A DNA stretch of 64,000 nt from Cytobacillus gottheilii (GTDB lineage Bacteria; Bacillota; Bacilli; Bacillales; Cytobacillaceae), in NCBI RefSeq assembly GCF_900166665.1, contig NZ_LT800494.1, positions 167,693 through 231,692 of the forward strand, read 5' to 3'. The notes beneath the pieces are model-generated. The model was not told the origin of the DNA. It saw only the letters and a list, made by a program, of their open reading frames with translations, and made no database searches. Positions 1-8,420 of this stretch are shown piece by piece. Positions within the stretch are counted from its first letter, which is position 1; the number at the start of each line of letters is the position of its first letter. A program made the translations under genes and the position numbers.

Positions 1-58
1 GCAACTAAACCTCTGTCTGCGTCCTTGCAGAACTTGCCAATCGGTAAGTTTTCTTTAT
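1..58. repeat. 58-nt direct repeat, copy 1
   Basis: This segment recurs almost unchanged at 135-192, with only a few substitutions. It contains an imperfect stem around aacttgcc/ggtaagtt with a 4-nt loop, then a T-rich run. The stretch between the copies (59-134) is itself partly inverted: tactacc at 58-64 pairs with ggtagta at 123-129, and aaatgagc at 75-82 pairs with gctcattt at 109-116. The left edge may continue beyond the window. No function is known to me. Confidence 0.8.
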
Positions 59-134
59 ACTACCAGAAGAATATAAATGAGCATCGCAGAAGAAGATTCG
101 ACGCAGTGGCTCATTTAAGGAAGGTAGTATAAGT

Positions 135-192
135 GCAACTAAACCTCTGTCTGCGTCCTTGCAGGACTTGCCAATCGGCAAGTTTTCTTTAT
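135..192. repeat. 58-nt direct repeat, copy 2
   Basis: This is the second copy of the repeat seen at 1-58. Here the stem is perfect (aacttgcc in reverse complement pairs with ggcaagtt). It touches the stop codon of the RpiR-type gene, which reads on the minus strand, so it may act as that gene's 3' transcript end. The T-tail of a classical terminator is weak on that strand. Confidence 0.8.
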
Positions 193-953
193 TTATCTTT
201 TGCAGTGAGATGGGAAATATATTGTTTGAAAATAAATTCAAACAATAGCAGCAGGCTTGGAAAAAAGCTGCTTGGCAGCATATTGCGATCATCAAGCTTA
301 TTCGGATCCGTTATTTTAAAATTCAAATCCGAAAGCTCTGCGACTCGATTTTCCGTTTCCTTTGTGAAGGAGGCTGTAAAAATATCATGCTCTTTAGCAG
401 CCTGCAATTTATTAATGACCAGCTGTGTTTCACCGGATTTGCTTACTACCACTAAAGCACCGATATCTTCCAGATTATTTTCAAAGACACCAATGGAATC
501 TGTACCGCTCGAAAAAATGGTCTTCCTGCCTAATACGAGAAGCTTCTTATAAAAATAGTCTGCGGCAATAGCTGAAAAACCGGTCGCATAAATAAAAATA
601 TATTTGTGCTTAAGATTCAGCACTTTGGTGATAAACATTTCAAAATCCTCGAGTGAGTTATGAGTTAAAAAGTCTTTTTGGCTTATATGTAAATAGTCCT
701 CGATTTCATTGCTTTTAGGGTTTTCTGCTTTGTTGATCATGGGCAGAAGGTGATAGTATAAATCAACAAATCCTGTATAGCCCATTTTTTTTGATAGTCG
801 GATAATGGTCGCGGGAGAAGTGAAATTTTCTTTAGCAATTTCCCGAACGCCTTTTTGCAAAACGTGATCAATGTTATGAATGATATATTGAAGGATCTGC
901 ACATCTAATTCCGTTAAATTTTTCCCTTGGGTCATTTTGCTGATATCAATCAA
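189..953 (-). CDS. RpiR/MurR-family transcriptional regulator
   Basis: This 254-residue protein has the two-domain layout of RpiR regulators. An N-terminal helix-turn-helix covers roughly residues 1-77, with the recognition region around FTSPATIIRLSKKMGYTGF. A sugar-isomerase (SIS) domain follows from about residue 105 to 235, including the ATGFSAIAADYF and VVVSKSGET loops that bind phosphosugars in this family. Such proteins control sugar or amino-sugar genes in response to a phosphorylated sugar. The start is a TTG at 953 with a modest AGAGTG ribosome site; the next Met is residue 7. The target is unknown because the gene downstream lies outside the window. The 3' end abuts a 58-nt repeat. 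Confidence 0.85.
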   Translation of the reverse strand: MIDISKMTQGKNLTELDVQILQYIIHNIDHVLQKGVREIAKENFTSPATIIRLSKKMGYTGFVDLYYHLLPMINKAENPKSNEIEDYLHISQKDFLTHNSLEDFEMFITKVLNLKHKYIFIYATGFSAIAADYFYKKLLVLGRKTIFSSGTDSIGVFENNLEDIGALVVVSKSGETQLVINKLQAAKEHDIFTASFTKETENRVAELSDLNFKITDPNKLDDRNMLPSSFFPSLLLLFEFIFKQYISHLTAKDK

Positions 954-1045
954 TTGGATTCACTCTTTCTTTGCCTTCTTGGAATCGTTTTATTTTACTT
1001 TACCACAAATGCAATAGAAAGTATTACACCTGAAGATATAGTAAA

Positions 1046-1076
1046 AAAGCTAAGACATATGTAACGTCTTAGCTTT
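1046..1076. terminator. Bidirectional rho-independent terminator
   Basis: A perfect 11-bp stem (aaagctaagac / gtcttagcttt) with a short loop is flanked by A- and T-rich runs. It lies just after the last gene of the minus-strand TIR operon and would end that transcript before the rpiR-type gene. Confidence 0.75.
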
Positions 1077-1090
1077 CTTAGATATCTACC

Positions 1091-1924
1091 TTATAGCTCT
1101 TCCTCATAAACATCTACTACATTAGAGCTAATCCACCCTGACAATGTATCGTTAATTTGTATCTTGTACCATGTACGGCCTTCTCCATCAGTTTCTTGCT
1201 CTCCCAGGTATACTGCGTATTCACCATATGGAAGGACATGCAGATCACTGGAATTCAAGCTCGGGCTTTCTCTTACATAAACACCATCCGGAGCTTCTTT
1301 GTTTGGTGATACATAGTATTTTACACTGGCAGAGGCAGTCGTAGAATTATCGTCTTCCTCAAGCATGTTTGTAATGCTAGAAAAGGCAAATTCTAAACTT
1401 TTATAAGTTGAAGGGTCGTACCCTAATGGCTGAAGATGTTCAATCACCAATTTGCCCTCAAAGTTTGCCCAAGCAGTACCTAGTTTTCCATTAGGACTGA
1501 ATAGCCCCCAAATAGGTAATCCGATGATGCAAATGATTGCAAGTCTCTTGTAGTTCTTCTTGGTTTTGGGGTTTACGACGGAAATCTTTTGGATACCATT
1601 TCTCAGCTTCGTTCCAAGGGAAACCATTCCGGTAAAAAGTATATCAATAAGTCCAATTCCAGGAAGAGGATTTTTACCTTGTTTTCTCCGGTTAATTGTC
1701 ATACTTCCCATCTTGTTTGAAGCAGCATCCAAAAACTTTATTCCATTCTTTATTATAGAATGTACAAGCCAAATCAGAAATTTGATGGCAAATGGCAAAA
1801 TGATAGCAGCAATTAGAATGATGATGGCCATTCTGATGGGAGCAGATAAGCCCATGAGCACTATGTACAATTTAAAAATGAGATTCATAATGTAATCAAA
1901 AAGGTTTGTGATCCACTCCGGCAT
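1091..1924 (-). CDS. Membrane protein with C-terminal bacterial SH3 domain
   Basis: This is the last gene of the TIR operon, starting 4 bp after the stop of the SPFH-like gene. The 277-residue product has a hydrophobic stretch at about residues 15-60, enough for one or two membrane segments. A basic linker follows (NRRKQGKN), and another membrane segment lies near 127-145 (LAIICIIGLPIWGLF). An SH3b-like domain occupies about 203-273: it has the VRESPSLNSSDLHVLPYG and GWISSNVVDVY signatures that in other proteins bind peptidoglycan or peptides. The likely role is a membrane anchor or effector partner for the cytoplasmic TIR and SPFH proteins, which is inference from the tight operon. I do not recognise a characterised relative. 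Confidence 0.7.
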   Translation of the reverse strand: MPEWITNLFDYIMNLIFKLYIVLMGLSAPIRMAIIILIAAIILPFAIKFLIWLVHSIIKNGIKFLDAASNKMGSMTINRRKQGKNPLPGIGLIDILFTGMVSLGTKLRNGIQKISVVNPKTKKNYKRLAIICIIGLPIWGLFSPNGKLGTAWANFEGKLVIEHLQPLGYDPSTYKSLEFAFSSITNMLEEDDNSTTASASVKYYVSPNKEAPDGVYVRESPSLNSSDLHVLPYGEYAVYLGEQETDGEGRTWYKIQINDTLSGWISSNVVDVYEEEL

Positions 1925-1928
1925 GATT

Positions 1929-2921
1929 TTAGTCTCCTTTTTCTAGTACTTTATTTAACTCCGCTAACAGTGGATCCTCTTCCTTTTGTTCATGCGGCTT
2001 TTCTAAGTGAGCGGCTGGCTGGCTCTGTGGTGCTGCAGTTATTAGCGGATTCACAGGCACACTGCTTTGAGCAGTCATATTTAAGATTTTCTCAATTTCT
2101 TCAAGAGATAATCCCTTTTCTAAATAGCCATTGATGGTTTCTGTTCTTGCGCGTTGTTCTTTGTCTCTTTTTTCCTGGATCTCCTGGATGATGGCCATGC
2201 GTTCTTGGTCATTTGCGGCATAAGCAATTCTTGCCCCATCTGGTCCGTACATTTCAAGAAGCTGCTGCAGATTATCCATTTCCACATTCTGCACCTGGTT
2301 CTTTGATTGCGTCTCTTTAATTTTTGTTCCTGTGCTGCTGTCGATTTCAGCATTCTTATAGGCTGTATCTTTTTCTAGCTGCTTCATTTTTTCAAGATGT
2401 GCTTTCGATTTAGCACTCAATTCTACTGTGGCTTTGGTATCTAAAAGCTTCAGCCCAATGCTCTCCATTGAGTGTGTAAAACGGGAATCATTTCGCAGAC
2501 CTTCGATATCAAATTTCAGCCCTTGGTATTGGTTAATATCGTACTTTTTCGCAAGATCAGCGATTTCGAAATAGAGCTGCTTATCAATCAGTTGTTTATA
2601 ATTGTGATCTCCGTTTCGAAGGATAAGAACGGGATCATCTACTCTTACTTGGATAGTCACTTCAATCATAAAGGTTTCAACGACCTCAGAAGAAGAGAAC
2701 TCTTTCTGAAATTCAAACAACTTTGGTGTTAATTCTATCTTATGCATCTTTGTAAGCTTTTCGGATTTAACCTCCATCCGGCTTAATCTCTGTCCTGATT
2801 TAACAGGAATCATGTCTCCATGTGCATTCACGTAAACGAATGCCATATCTGAAGTTGCCATTGGCTGTTTTTCAGCAAATAAACCCGTCTTAATTGTCTG
2901 AGTCCCAAGAACAAATGTCAT
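1929..2921 (-). CDS. SPFH/band-7-like protein
   Basis: The start codon overlaps the stop of the TIR gene by 4 bp (ATGA), so the two are translationally coupled; GGAAG lies 8-9 nt upstream. The 330-residue protein has no membrane segment. Residues about 40-180 resemble an SPFH (stomatin/prohibitin) domain, with strands such as MIEVTIQVRVDDPVLILRN. A long charged helical region follows (about 170-290, with many K/E/Q residues), likely coiled coil, then a Pro-rich linker and an acidic end. SPFH proteins form ring or cage assemblies at membranes. Here it may scaffold the TIR effector and the downstream SH3 membrane protein. The SPFH call is by eye and a structure prediction could overturn it. Confidence 0.6.
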   Translation of the reverse strand: MTFVLGTQTIKTGLFAEKQPMATSDMAFVYVNAHGDMIPVKSGQRLSRMEVKSEKLTKMHKIELTPKLFEFQKEFSSSEVVETFMIEVTIQVRVDDPVLILRNGDHNYKQLIDKQLYFEIADLAKKYDINQYQGLKFDIEGLRNDSRFTHSMESIGLKLLDTKATVELSAKSKAHLEKMKQLEKDTAYKNAEIDSSTGTKIKETQSKNQVQNVEMDNLQQLLEMYGPDGARIAYAANDQERMAIIQEIQEKRDKEQRARTETINGYLEKGLSLEEIEKILNMTAQSSVPVNPLITAAPQSQPAAHLEKPHEQKEEDPLLAELNKVLEKGD

Positions 2922-5245
2922 AATTTTTTCTTCCTTTCAATATTAATAATTTCAGTGACAATCGGAACTGCTGCCTCTCGGTAAGGCTCTTGCAATATAT
3001 CTTTTAATATGAGACGGATACTCTCCTTTAAAGTGCTTCCGCCTTTAACAAACAAGGAGAAAGTAAAACGGCGAAGAGGTTCCTGCAAAGTATTGTTTTT
3101 ATGTGCCTCTTGAAAAATATGTTTTATAATAAGGGAGGCAAATTCCCGCGTTTTCCAGTGACTTAGTCCAGCTGCAAGCATGCTGGGGAGAATATCCTCT
3201 CCTATTTCATCTTCAGAAAAAAGAACTTCTAATGAATCCTCATCAATATATGTTAAGATGGCGAAAAATAATTCATAAAAATCATGTATGGTGTTTTTTT
3301 CAGGAGCAGCCTCTTTTAGCCAAATATCGAATAAATAAGGAACAGCCTGATAATAGATAGGATCGTGTTTACCATATAAAAACAGGCTGCTGATGCTATC
3401 TAAAACAACATCTGCAACGCGGTCACTGTTAATATGATAAATGGATGCTAAGTTTGTAAAAGAATCTGGAAATAGGTAGACTCCAAGACTTGTTCCATAA
3501 GCTGCCGCGGCAGTCCATTGAAGTCGATTGTTATTGCTTAATGAAGCCCAGTGATTGAGAAGTTTGTCGACCACCACTAGGTTTTCCTTTTCCTCAGCAA
3601 GCTCATTTAGAAGGTTAATCGCTAAAACGCGATAATATGGCTCTTTGTGATTCGCCCAATCCTGGATGATGTGATTTAGAATATAAAGAGTGTCATCCTC
3701 GAAGATGACTGCTAATGCCTTGATAATTCGGGCATTAAGCTGCTTGTTGCCATGCTCTAATAGAACCTTAAACCAAACCAGCAGAGCTGTTCTTAATCTG
3801 GGATAATTGTGCCAGACATAACGCAGAACGGCGTCTGCATCCTCTTTTGTTTTGAAGCGTATGTATGTGTCCTTTACTTTTCCGATATTCGCATTCGAAA
3901 ATCCTTCATAGCGCTCTGCACCAATCGCCGCTAGCTGAAGGGAAAGGGAGAGATCTAAAACTTGAGTTTGTTCTTCTTCTTGATCATATTTAAACTCTAA
4001 CCGTAAGCATTCTTTTAAATCATCTATAATGACTTCAAGCTGGGAATACGGGGATTCATTGAAAACAGCCAAAGCTGTAATCATGGCATATTGCTCAATG
4101 GTTCGCTCTTCTTCAAACCAATGTTGGATTCTAGTTTCAACATTCTGCTTTAAAGATTGCAGGAATTGTTCAATGGTTTGCTGCTCTGTAAGGACTTCAA
4201 TCAATTTATTCGTTAATGTTTCCGCATCTCTTGGCCAGAAATCATTTCCGATTGAATTGATCATTCGGCTCTCTTCCATGAGCTGGTGAAAGTCATTTTT
4301 TGTTTTTTCGGTTTTATTGTAAAACGTAAAATGATTTTCGAGCAGCTGATATGTATGAAGCGGTTTCTGGTGTTCAAATGAATAATCTAAATGACTTGCT
4401 CCCTCGCTTGTAGTAATAACCAAAAATGAACCAACACTTTGCAGGTGTTCACTCAACTTTTTTAAAGAAAAAGAATTTATTGACTTTAACGTATCAGGGG
4501 ATATGTTATCAATGATGTAGCCTGTATTCTTTTCATATGTAATCTTTAAGAGCTCGGTTTCCGTTATCGCAGGGAAAATCTGCAATAAGGCTTTCACTCC
4601 CTGATCATGTAAAAGGGATAAAGCCGCTGTGTATTTGCCTGTGTGCTGGTTACTATGCAAGATGAGGACTCTTTGTTCCCCAAGCAATGATTTCCCGCTC
4701 TCAAAGGTAGGATCAGGTATAAAAAGGTGTTGAACTTTAGCGATTTCCTGTTGTTGAATCTGATAAATTTGAGTTGAGGAGGCCTTTAAGTTCTTTACTT
4801 CTTGCCTGGCTTTCCCGTAGTGTGAGTGAACAGGGCTATCAGAATCAGACAGATTATCCATCCCTTTAATCTTTTGAATTAATGTTTCGATGGAAGAATC
4901 CATATTTTCAGAGTCTGCCTGAATCCAACTTACCCGAGAAATATAATACTTCATCCAATCAGATAGGAAATCGTCTATTCGAAAGGGGATAATGATCTTT
5001 TTGTTTTGAACCGCTAAGGCAACTTCGCTTTGAACATGCTCAGAGATACAGGAATGCTTAGAAACTAAGACAAGAATGTAGCGAAATTTATTAATGGCTT
5101 GAGTAATTCTTGAGGCATAGTCACCACCAGGAGGAACATCGTTAGGGGCAAACCAACAGGTAAATCCTTGTTCCTTTAACGAAGTATAAAGCTGTTCAGC
5201 TACCTTTGAATCTTTTGTTGAATAGCTAATAAAAATTTCACTCAA
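2918..5245 (-). CDS. TIR-domain protein with degenerate P-loop and long helical C-terminus
   Basis: This is the first gene of the minus-strand operon. It starts at a TTG (5245) with AAGGTG 8 nt upstream. Residues 1-115 form a clear bacterial TIR domain: EIFISYSTKDSKVAEQL, the box CWFAPNDVPPGGDYASRI, and SEHVQSEVALAV, in which E74 sits where NAD-cleaving TIR proteins carry their catalytic glutamate. Residues about 190-290 look like a decayed NTPase: the phosphate loop LHSNQHTGKYT at 196-206 lacks the first Gly and the final Ser/Thr after GK. The rest, about 330-775, is alpha-helical and resembles HEAT/ARM-like repeats seen in sensor halves of STAND-type proteins. Family knowledge suggests NAD+ hydrolysis or TIR signalling after a trigger is sensed. 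The trigger and the effector output are unknown. Confidence 0.8.
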   Translation of the reverse strand: MSEIFISYSTKDSKVAEQLYTSLKEQGFTCWFAPNDVPPGGDYASRITQAINKFRYILVLVSKHSCISEHVQSEVALAVQNKKIIIPFRIDDFLSDWMKYYISRVSWIQADSENMDSSIETLIQKIKGMDNLSDSDSPVHSHYGKARQEVKNLKASSTQIYQIQQQEIAKVQHLFIPDPTFESGKSLLGEQRVLILHSNQHTGKYTAALSLLHDQGVKALLQIFPAITETELLKITYEKNTGYIIDNISPDTLKSINSFSLKKLSEHLQSVGSFLVITTSEGASHLDYSFEHQKPLHTYQLLENHFTFYNKTEKTKNDFHQLMEESRMINSIGNDFWPRDAETLTNKLIEVLTEQQTIEQFLQSLKQNVETRIQHWFEEERTIEQYAMITALAVFNESPYSQLEVIIDDLKECLRLEFKYDQEEEQTQVLDLSLSLQLAAIGAERYEGFSNANIGKVKDTYIRFKTKEDADAVLRYVWHNYPRLRTALLVWFKVLLEHGNKQLNARIIKALAVIFEDDTLYILNHIIQDWANHKEPYYRVLAINLLNELAEEKENLVVVDKLLNHWASLSNNNRLQWTAAAAYGTSLGVYLFPDSFTNLASIYHINSDRVADVVLDSISSLFLYGKHDPIYYQAVPYLFDIWLKEAAPEKNTIHDFYELFFAILTYIDEDSLEVLFSEDEIGEDILPSMLAAGLSHWKTREFASLIIKHIFQEAHKNNTLQEPLRRFTFSLFVKGGSTLKESIRLILKDILQEPYREAAVPIVTEIINIERKKKL

Positions 5246-5395
5246 TTACTTTTCACCTTCTTTTTAAATAAACGGGTATTTTTCCCTATTTTAATATTAG
5301 AATACTATTTAAAATACTCTTTGTAAATAAAGGACTGGCGTTGTTTTATGGTAAGATATGAGGATGAAAATAGTATGGAGAGGGACAAAAAAGGG

Positions 5396-5689
5396 ATGAC
5401 ATACAAACCGAAATATATTGATACATCAGCTGTTGAGGTACCAAAGGAAATTCTCGATTTAAAGGAAGTATTAGCGAAGAATGTTCATGAAGTATGGGCG
5501 ACACAAAGGATTCAGCAAGGATGGAAGTACGGAGAACATATGGATCATCAGAACAAAACTCATCCGAATCTCGTTCCATATGAGGAACTATCAGAAGAAG
5601 ATAAAGATTACGACAGGAATACGATGTTGGAAACCTTGAAGGTTATTCTATCTATGGGATTTACCATTAAGCGGGAGGATTCTCAATGA
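5396..5689 (+). CDS. Stand-alone RyR-domain protein
   Basis: The product of about 97 residues is essentially one RyR (ryanodine receptor repeat) domain. It shows the family signatures NVHEVWATQRIQQGWKYG, KTHPNLVPYEELSEEDKDYDR and a closing helix ETLKVILSMGF. The frame is open from an ATG at 5348, and ATGs at 5375 and 5396 are possible. I prefer 5396 because GGAGAGGG lies 11 nt upstream and the resulting start MTYKPKYIDTS is how bacterial RyR proteins usually begin. The stop overlaps the next gene by 4 bp. Bacterial RyR domains are thought to bind small ligands, possibly nucleotides. The gene diverges from the TIR operon, so the intervening 150 bp is a shared promoter region. Confidence 0.8.
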   Translation: MTYKPKYIDTSAVEVPKEILDLKEVLAKNVHEVWATQRIQQGWKYGEHMDHQNKTHPNLVPYEELSEEDKDYDRNTMLETLKVILSMGFTIKREDSQ

Positions 5690-7599
5690 AATCAATCATC
5701 TATTATTATGTTTTTGCTGCTTTGATGGTGGCAGCCACTTGGATATGCCATGTCCAGCTGGGAAACCCTGATCGCGTTCTTTCTATTATTCTAACCGTTA
5801 TTTTTCTTACATATGGTTTATTTATAAAAGTGATCCCGAAAAATAGGCTTCAGGTTTTTCTGGGCCTGATTGCTATTTCTGCCGGGTTTTACGGGTTCAA
5901 ATATTTTGCGATTAGTGATTATTCATTTGTGAATGCCATTTACTCGACTTTTCGACTATTTCTATTAGATGTGGACCCTGTATTTTCAGAGAATGCAAGT
6001 AAATTTGTTTCATATCCGTTTGCTATAGAATTGGCAAGATTTACAGCTGCTGCTTGTACGATTTCTACTGTGTTTTCTCTGATTTACTCTTTTTTCAATC
6101 AGTCTATGAAGCTATTATGGCATGGAGTTTTTGGAGGGCATATTGTTATTTCAGGATTTAACAGGCATAGCAAAGTGCTGATCGAAAATTTGAACATGCA
6201 GCATAAACAAGTGATGCTATTAACAGAAGATATTTCAGAATCTCAAAGGAAATATTTACAAAATTTAGGAGTTGTTGTGTTTATTGGCAAACAAGGTGAC
6301 CCAGCCTTATATAAAAAGTCCAGGCTTCTGCAAGCCGGAGAGTTTATTATTTTTCATGAAGACGATTCAAAAAATTTAAATGAAATCCTTGCTTTAGATG
6401 AATTTGTAGAAAAAGACTGGTCTCGTTTGCGGGCCGAGCAGGTCATTTTAAACCTTATACATAACCAATCATATGAGTTGTTTGAGGTCATTGAAAAGGA
6501 TTTAGCGATTCATAAGAAAGTGACCATAAAACCATTTAATTTACACCGCTTGGCAGCAGAAAAAGTTCTCGATGATTACCCTTTATATGAGGGGTATGAG
6601 GATAGGCTGAGACAGGAAAATGGAGAACCGCTGCATTTGCTTTTTGTTGGATTTGGTCAAACAGGGAGGCACATGGCCGTTCAAGCGGTTGAACGTTCTC
6701 ATTTTATAAATCCGGATTTGCTGAAAATCACGGTGCTGGATAAAGAAGCTCCAAAAATTGAAAAGCAATGGTTTGATAGTTATCCAAAAAGCAAAAAGTT
6801 TGTAGATATTAAGTTTCAGAAACTTGATATTGAAATAGATTCTATTTATAAATATCTGCAGCAAGCCTCGTGTGAGTTCACTCATATCTTTATTTGTCTG
6901 AAGGATGATTTTGAAGACTTGAAGGAAGGCATGGAATTAACAAGAAAGATTCCTGATATCCCGATTTATTTGAAAATGAGTGAAGAAGGGCAAATCAGTG
7001 AGTGGCTGCAGGAAAATCAATCAAAGTTCTCTAACTTACATTTGTTTGGTGATGTTCAGTCTGTCCTTAATTATGATAATGTAATTAATGACAGTCAGGA
7101 AAACTTTGCCAAAAAGGTGCATGAGACTTATGAAAAAATAAAAGAAGAGGAAACGGGGAAAACCCCTGAAAAATGGGAGGACCTTCCAACCTTCAAGAAA
7201 GAATCAAACCGCAATCAGTTAAACCATACATTTGCCAAATTAATGCTTTTAGGATTGAAGGCAGTGAAAAAGGATCAGGTGGGGAATCAGGAGACATTGA
7301 CTCCTTCTGAATTTGAAGAGATTGCCTCAAACAAAAAAGAAGCAATCGCCGTGACTGAGCATCAGCGCTGGAATACCTTTCATTATGTAAGAGGATGGGA
7401 CACACTTGAACTTGAGCACATAACCAAAGAATATGTGGCAGATTCAGAGAAAAAGCTGCACGGATGCCTTGTACCTTACGGGGAATTAGGTGGAGTAAGT
7501 GCGATTCGTGAGGAAGACTATAAAGAGTATGATCGGGACGTTGTTCTCAAATTGTTTAAAACAATGGAGATCGCAGGCTTTGTGATTGTGAAGGAATGA
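5686..7599 (+). CDS. Membrane protein with two TrkA-N/RCK-type domains and C-terminal RyR domain
   Basis: The 637-residue protein overlaps the preceding RyR gene by 4 bp. Membrane segments lie near residues 4-22, 31-49, 57-75 and 112-136. A TrkA-N-like Rossmann fold starts at 151 (GHIVISGFNRHSKVL, glycine motif degenerate). A second starts at 317 with an intact loop, LLFVGFGQTGRHM. A charged linker (480-510) leads to a RyR domain at about 553-637 (EHQRWNTFHYVRGW, LHGCLVPYGEL, YKEYDRD). The layout resembles a ligand-gated channel with cytoplasmic nucleotide-binding RCK domains, but no TVGYG-type potassium filter is present. An effector channel opened by a nucleotide signal is a plausible inference. 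It forms a two-gene operon with the small RyR protein, and a hairpin terminator follows. Confidence 0.75.
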   Translation: MKSIIYYYVFAALMVAATWICHVQLGNPDRVLSIILTVIFLTYGLFIKVIPKNRLQVFLGLIAISAGFYGFKYFAISDYSFVNAIYSTFRLFLLDVDPVFSENASKFVSYPFAIELARFTAAACTISTVFSLIYSFFNQSMKLLWHGVFGGHIVISGFNRHSKVLIENLNMQHKQVMLLTEDISESQRKYLQNLGVVVFIGKQGDPALYKKSRLLQAGEFIIFHEDDSKNLNEILALDEFVEKDWSRLRAEQVILNLIHNQSYELFEVIEKDLAIHKKVTIKPFNLHRLAAEKVLDDYPLYEGYEDRLRQENGEPLHLLFVGFGQTGRHMAVQAVERSHFINPDLLKITVLDKEAPKIEKQWFDSYPKSKKFVDIKFQKLDIEIDSIYKYLQQASCEFTHIFICLKDDFEDLKEGMELTRKIPDIPIYLKMSEEGQISEWLQENQSKFSNLHLFGDVQSVLNYDNVINDSQENFAKKVHETYEKIKEEETGKTPEKWEDLPTFKKESNRNQLNHTFAKLMLLGLKAVKKDQVGNQETLTPSEFEEIASNKKEAIAVTEHQRWNTFHYVRGWDTLELEHITKEYVADSEKKLHGCLVPYGELGGVSAIREEDYKEYDRDVVLKLFKTMEIAGFVIVKE

Positions 7600-7644
7600 A
7601 GATTATATTAGGGGAAAGATAATTCAAAGTGAAGGAAGGATATA

Positions 7645-7680
7645 GGACAGGCGCTTTAATCCCAAAATGCGGGCCTGTCC
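7645..7680. terminator. Hairpin between convergent genes
   Basis: The stem ggacaggc / gcctgtcc encloses a 20-nt loop. It separates the plus-strand RyR/RCK operon from the minus-strand CBS gene. A U-tract is poor on either strand, so efficiency is uncertain. Confidence 0.5.
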
Positions 7681-7694
7681 CAGTTCCCTATTCT

Positions 7695-8420
7695 TTAGTC
7701 TGCAGTGTAGTCAATTTCGATCAGATCCCATGCGGTGATTAAACCAAGAGGCCATTCATTTTTATTTCCGTTTTCAGTTATAATGACGGCTTCCAAGTTT
7801 GTTTTGTTCATATGGGCTTTTTCGTAAATCTCTTCGACTTCAAAAATATCAATTCCTTTATCGGCAAATGCGATAGGGTGCTCTTTTACATCTTTTAAAA
7901 TGTCTATAACTTTTACATCCACTAAATCCACTTTATGGTTACCTGCATACTTCGCCATCCATTTAACAATATCCTTAGCTGTTAATAGCCCGATAAATTC
8001 CTTGTTTCGATACACCGGGTATTGTGAATAATTGTGCTGGTTGATCCCTTGGATAACTGTGGTTATAGAATCATCAAATTGAAAGGTAATCACTTTTTTT
8101 GTTGCAATTGTCATTGCGTAGTTCGGTTTAGTAAAAATATCGGCAATCTTTTCAATTCGCGCGACTACTTCTGGATGAGGCTCTGCAATATAAGAACCCA
8201 GCTCTCTTTTTTCATGGACAATCGCATTCCGCAGTCTTCCATATTGCTCTAATTCATCAGCATAGGCATTAATTAATCGATGCTGCTTAGCTCCTTGTCT
8301 AAGCAAAACAGTATACCTTTTATCATAATAATTTACCCGTTTTTTCAAAACCTCATCAATTCTATTATAGGCCACTTCAAAGCGGTCGGATAAATTAGAG
8401 ATATTCAGTGTTTTCATCAT
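7695..8420 (-). CDS. CBS-pair protein with HEPN-like Rx4H motif
   Basis: The 241-residue protein carries two CBS modules at about residues 95-165 (VIQGINQHNYSQYPVY, FIGLLTAKDIVKWM) and 170-238 (VKVIDILKDV, WPLGLITAWDLIEI), which normally bind adenosine nucleotides. The N-terminal 90 residues are helical and contain RLRNAIVHEKR. R64 to H69 makes an Rx4H motif like that of HEPN-fold RNases and related proteins, although the same string can be purely structural. Two adjacent ATGs are possible; the second (8417) is better spaced from AGAGG. It faces the RyR/RCK operon convergently, and a link to that island is only suggested by position and the shared theme of nucleotide sensing. Confidence 0.7.
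   Translation of the reverse strand: MMKTLNISNLSDRFEVAYNRIDEVLKKRVNYYDKRYTVLLRQGAKQHRLINAYADELEQYGRLRNAIVHEKRELGSYIAEPHPEVVARIEKIADIFTKPNYAMTIATKKVITFQFDDSITTVIQGINQHNYSQYPVYRNKEFIGLLTAKDIVKWMAKYAGNHKVDLVDVKVIDILKDVKEHPIAFADKGIDIFEVEEIYEKAHMNKTNLEAVIITENGNKNEWPLGLITAWDLIEIDYTAD

Noticed and set aside
5686-7599. Annotation as a TrkA/potassium channel
   Set aside because: No TVGYG-like filter was found between the membrane helices, so only an RCK-bearing membrane protein can be supported.
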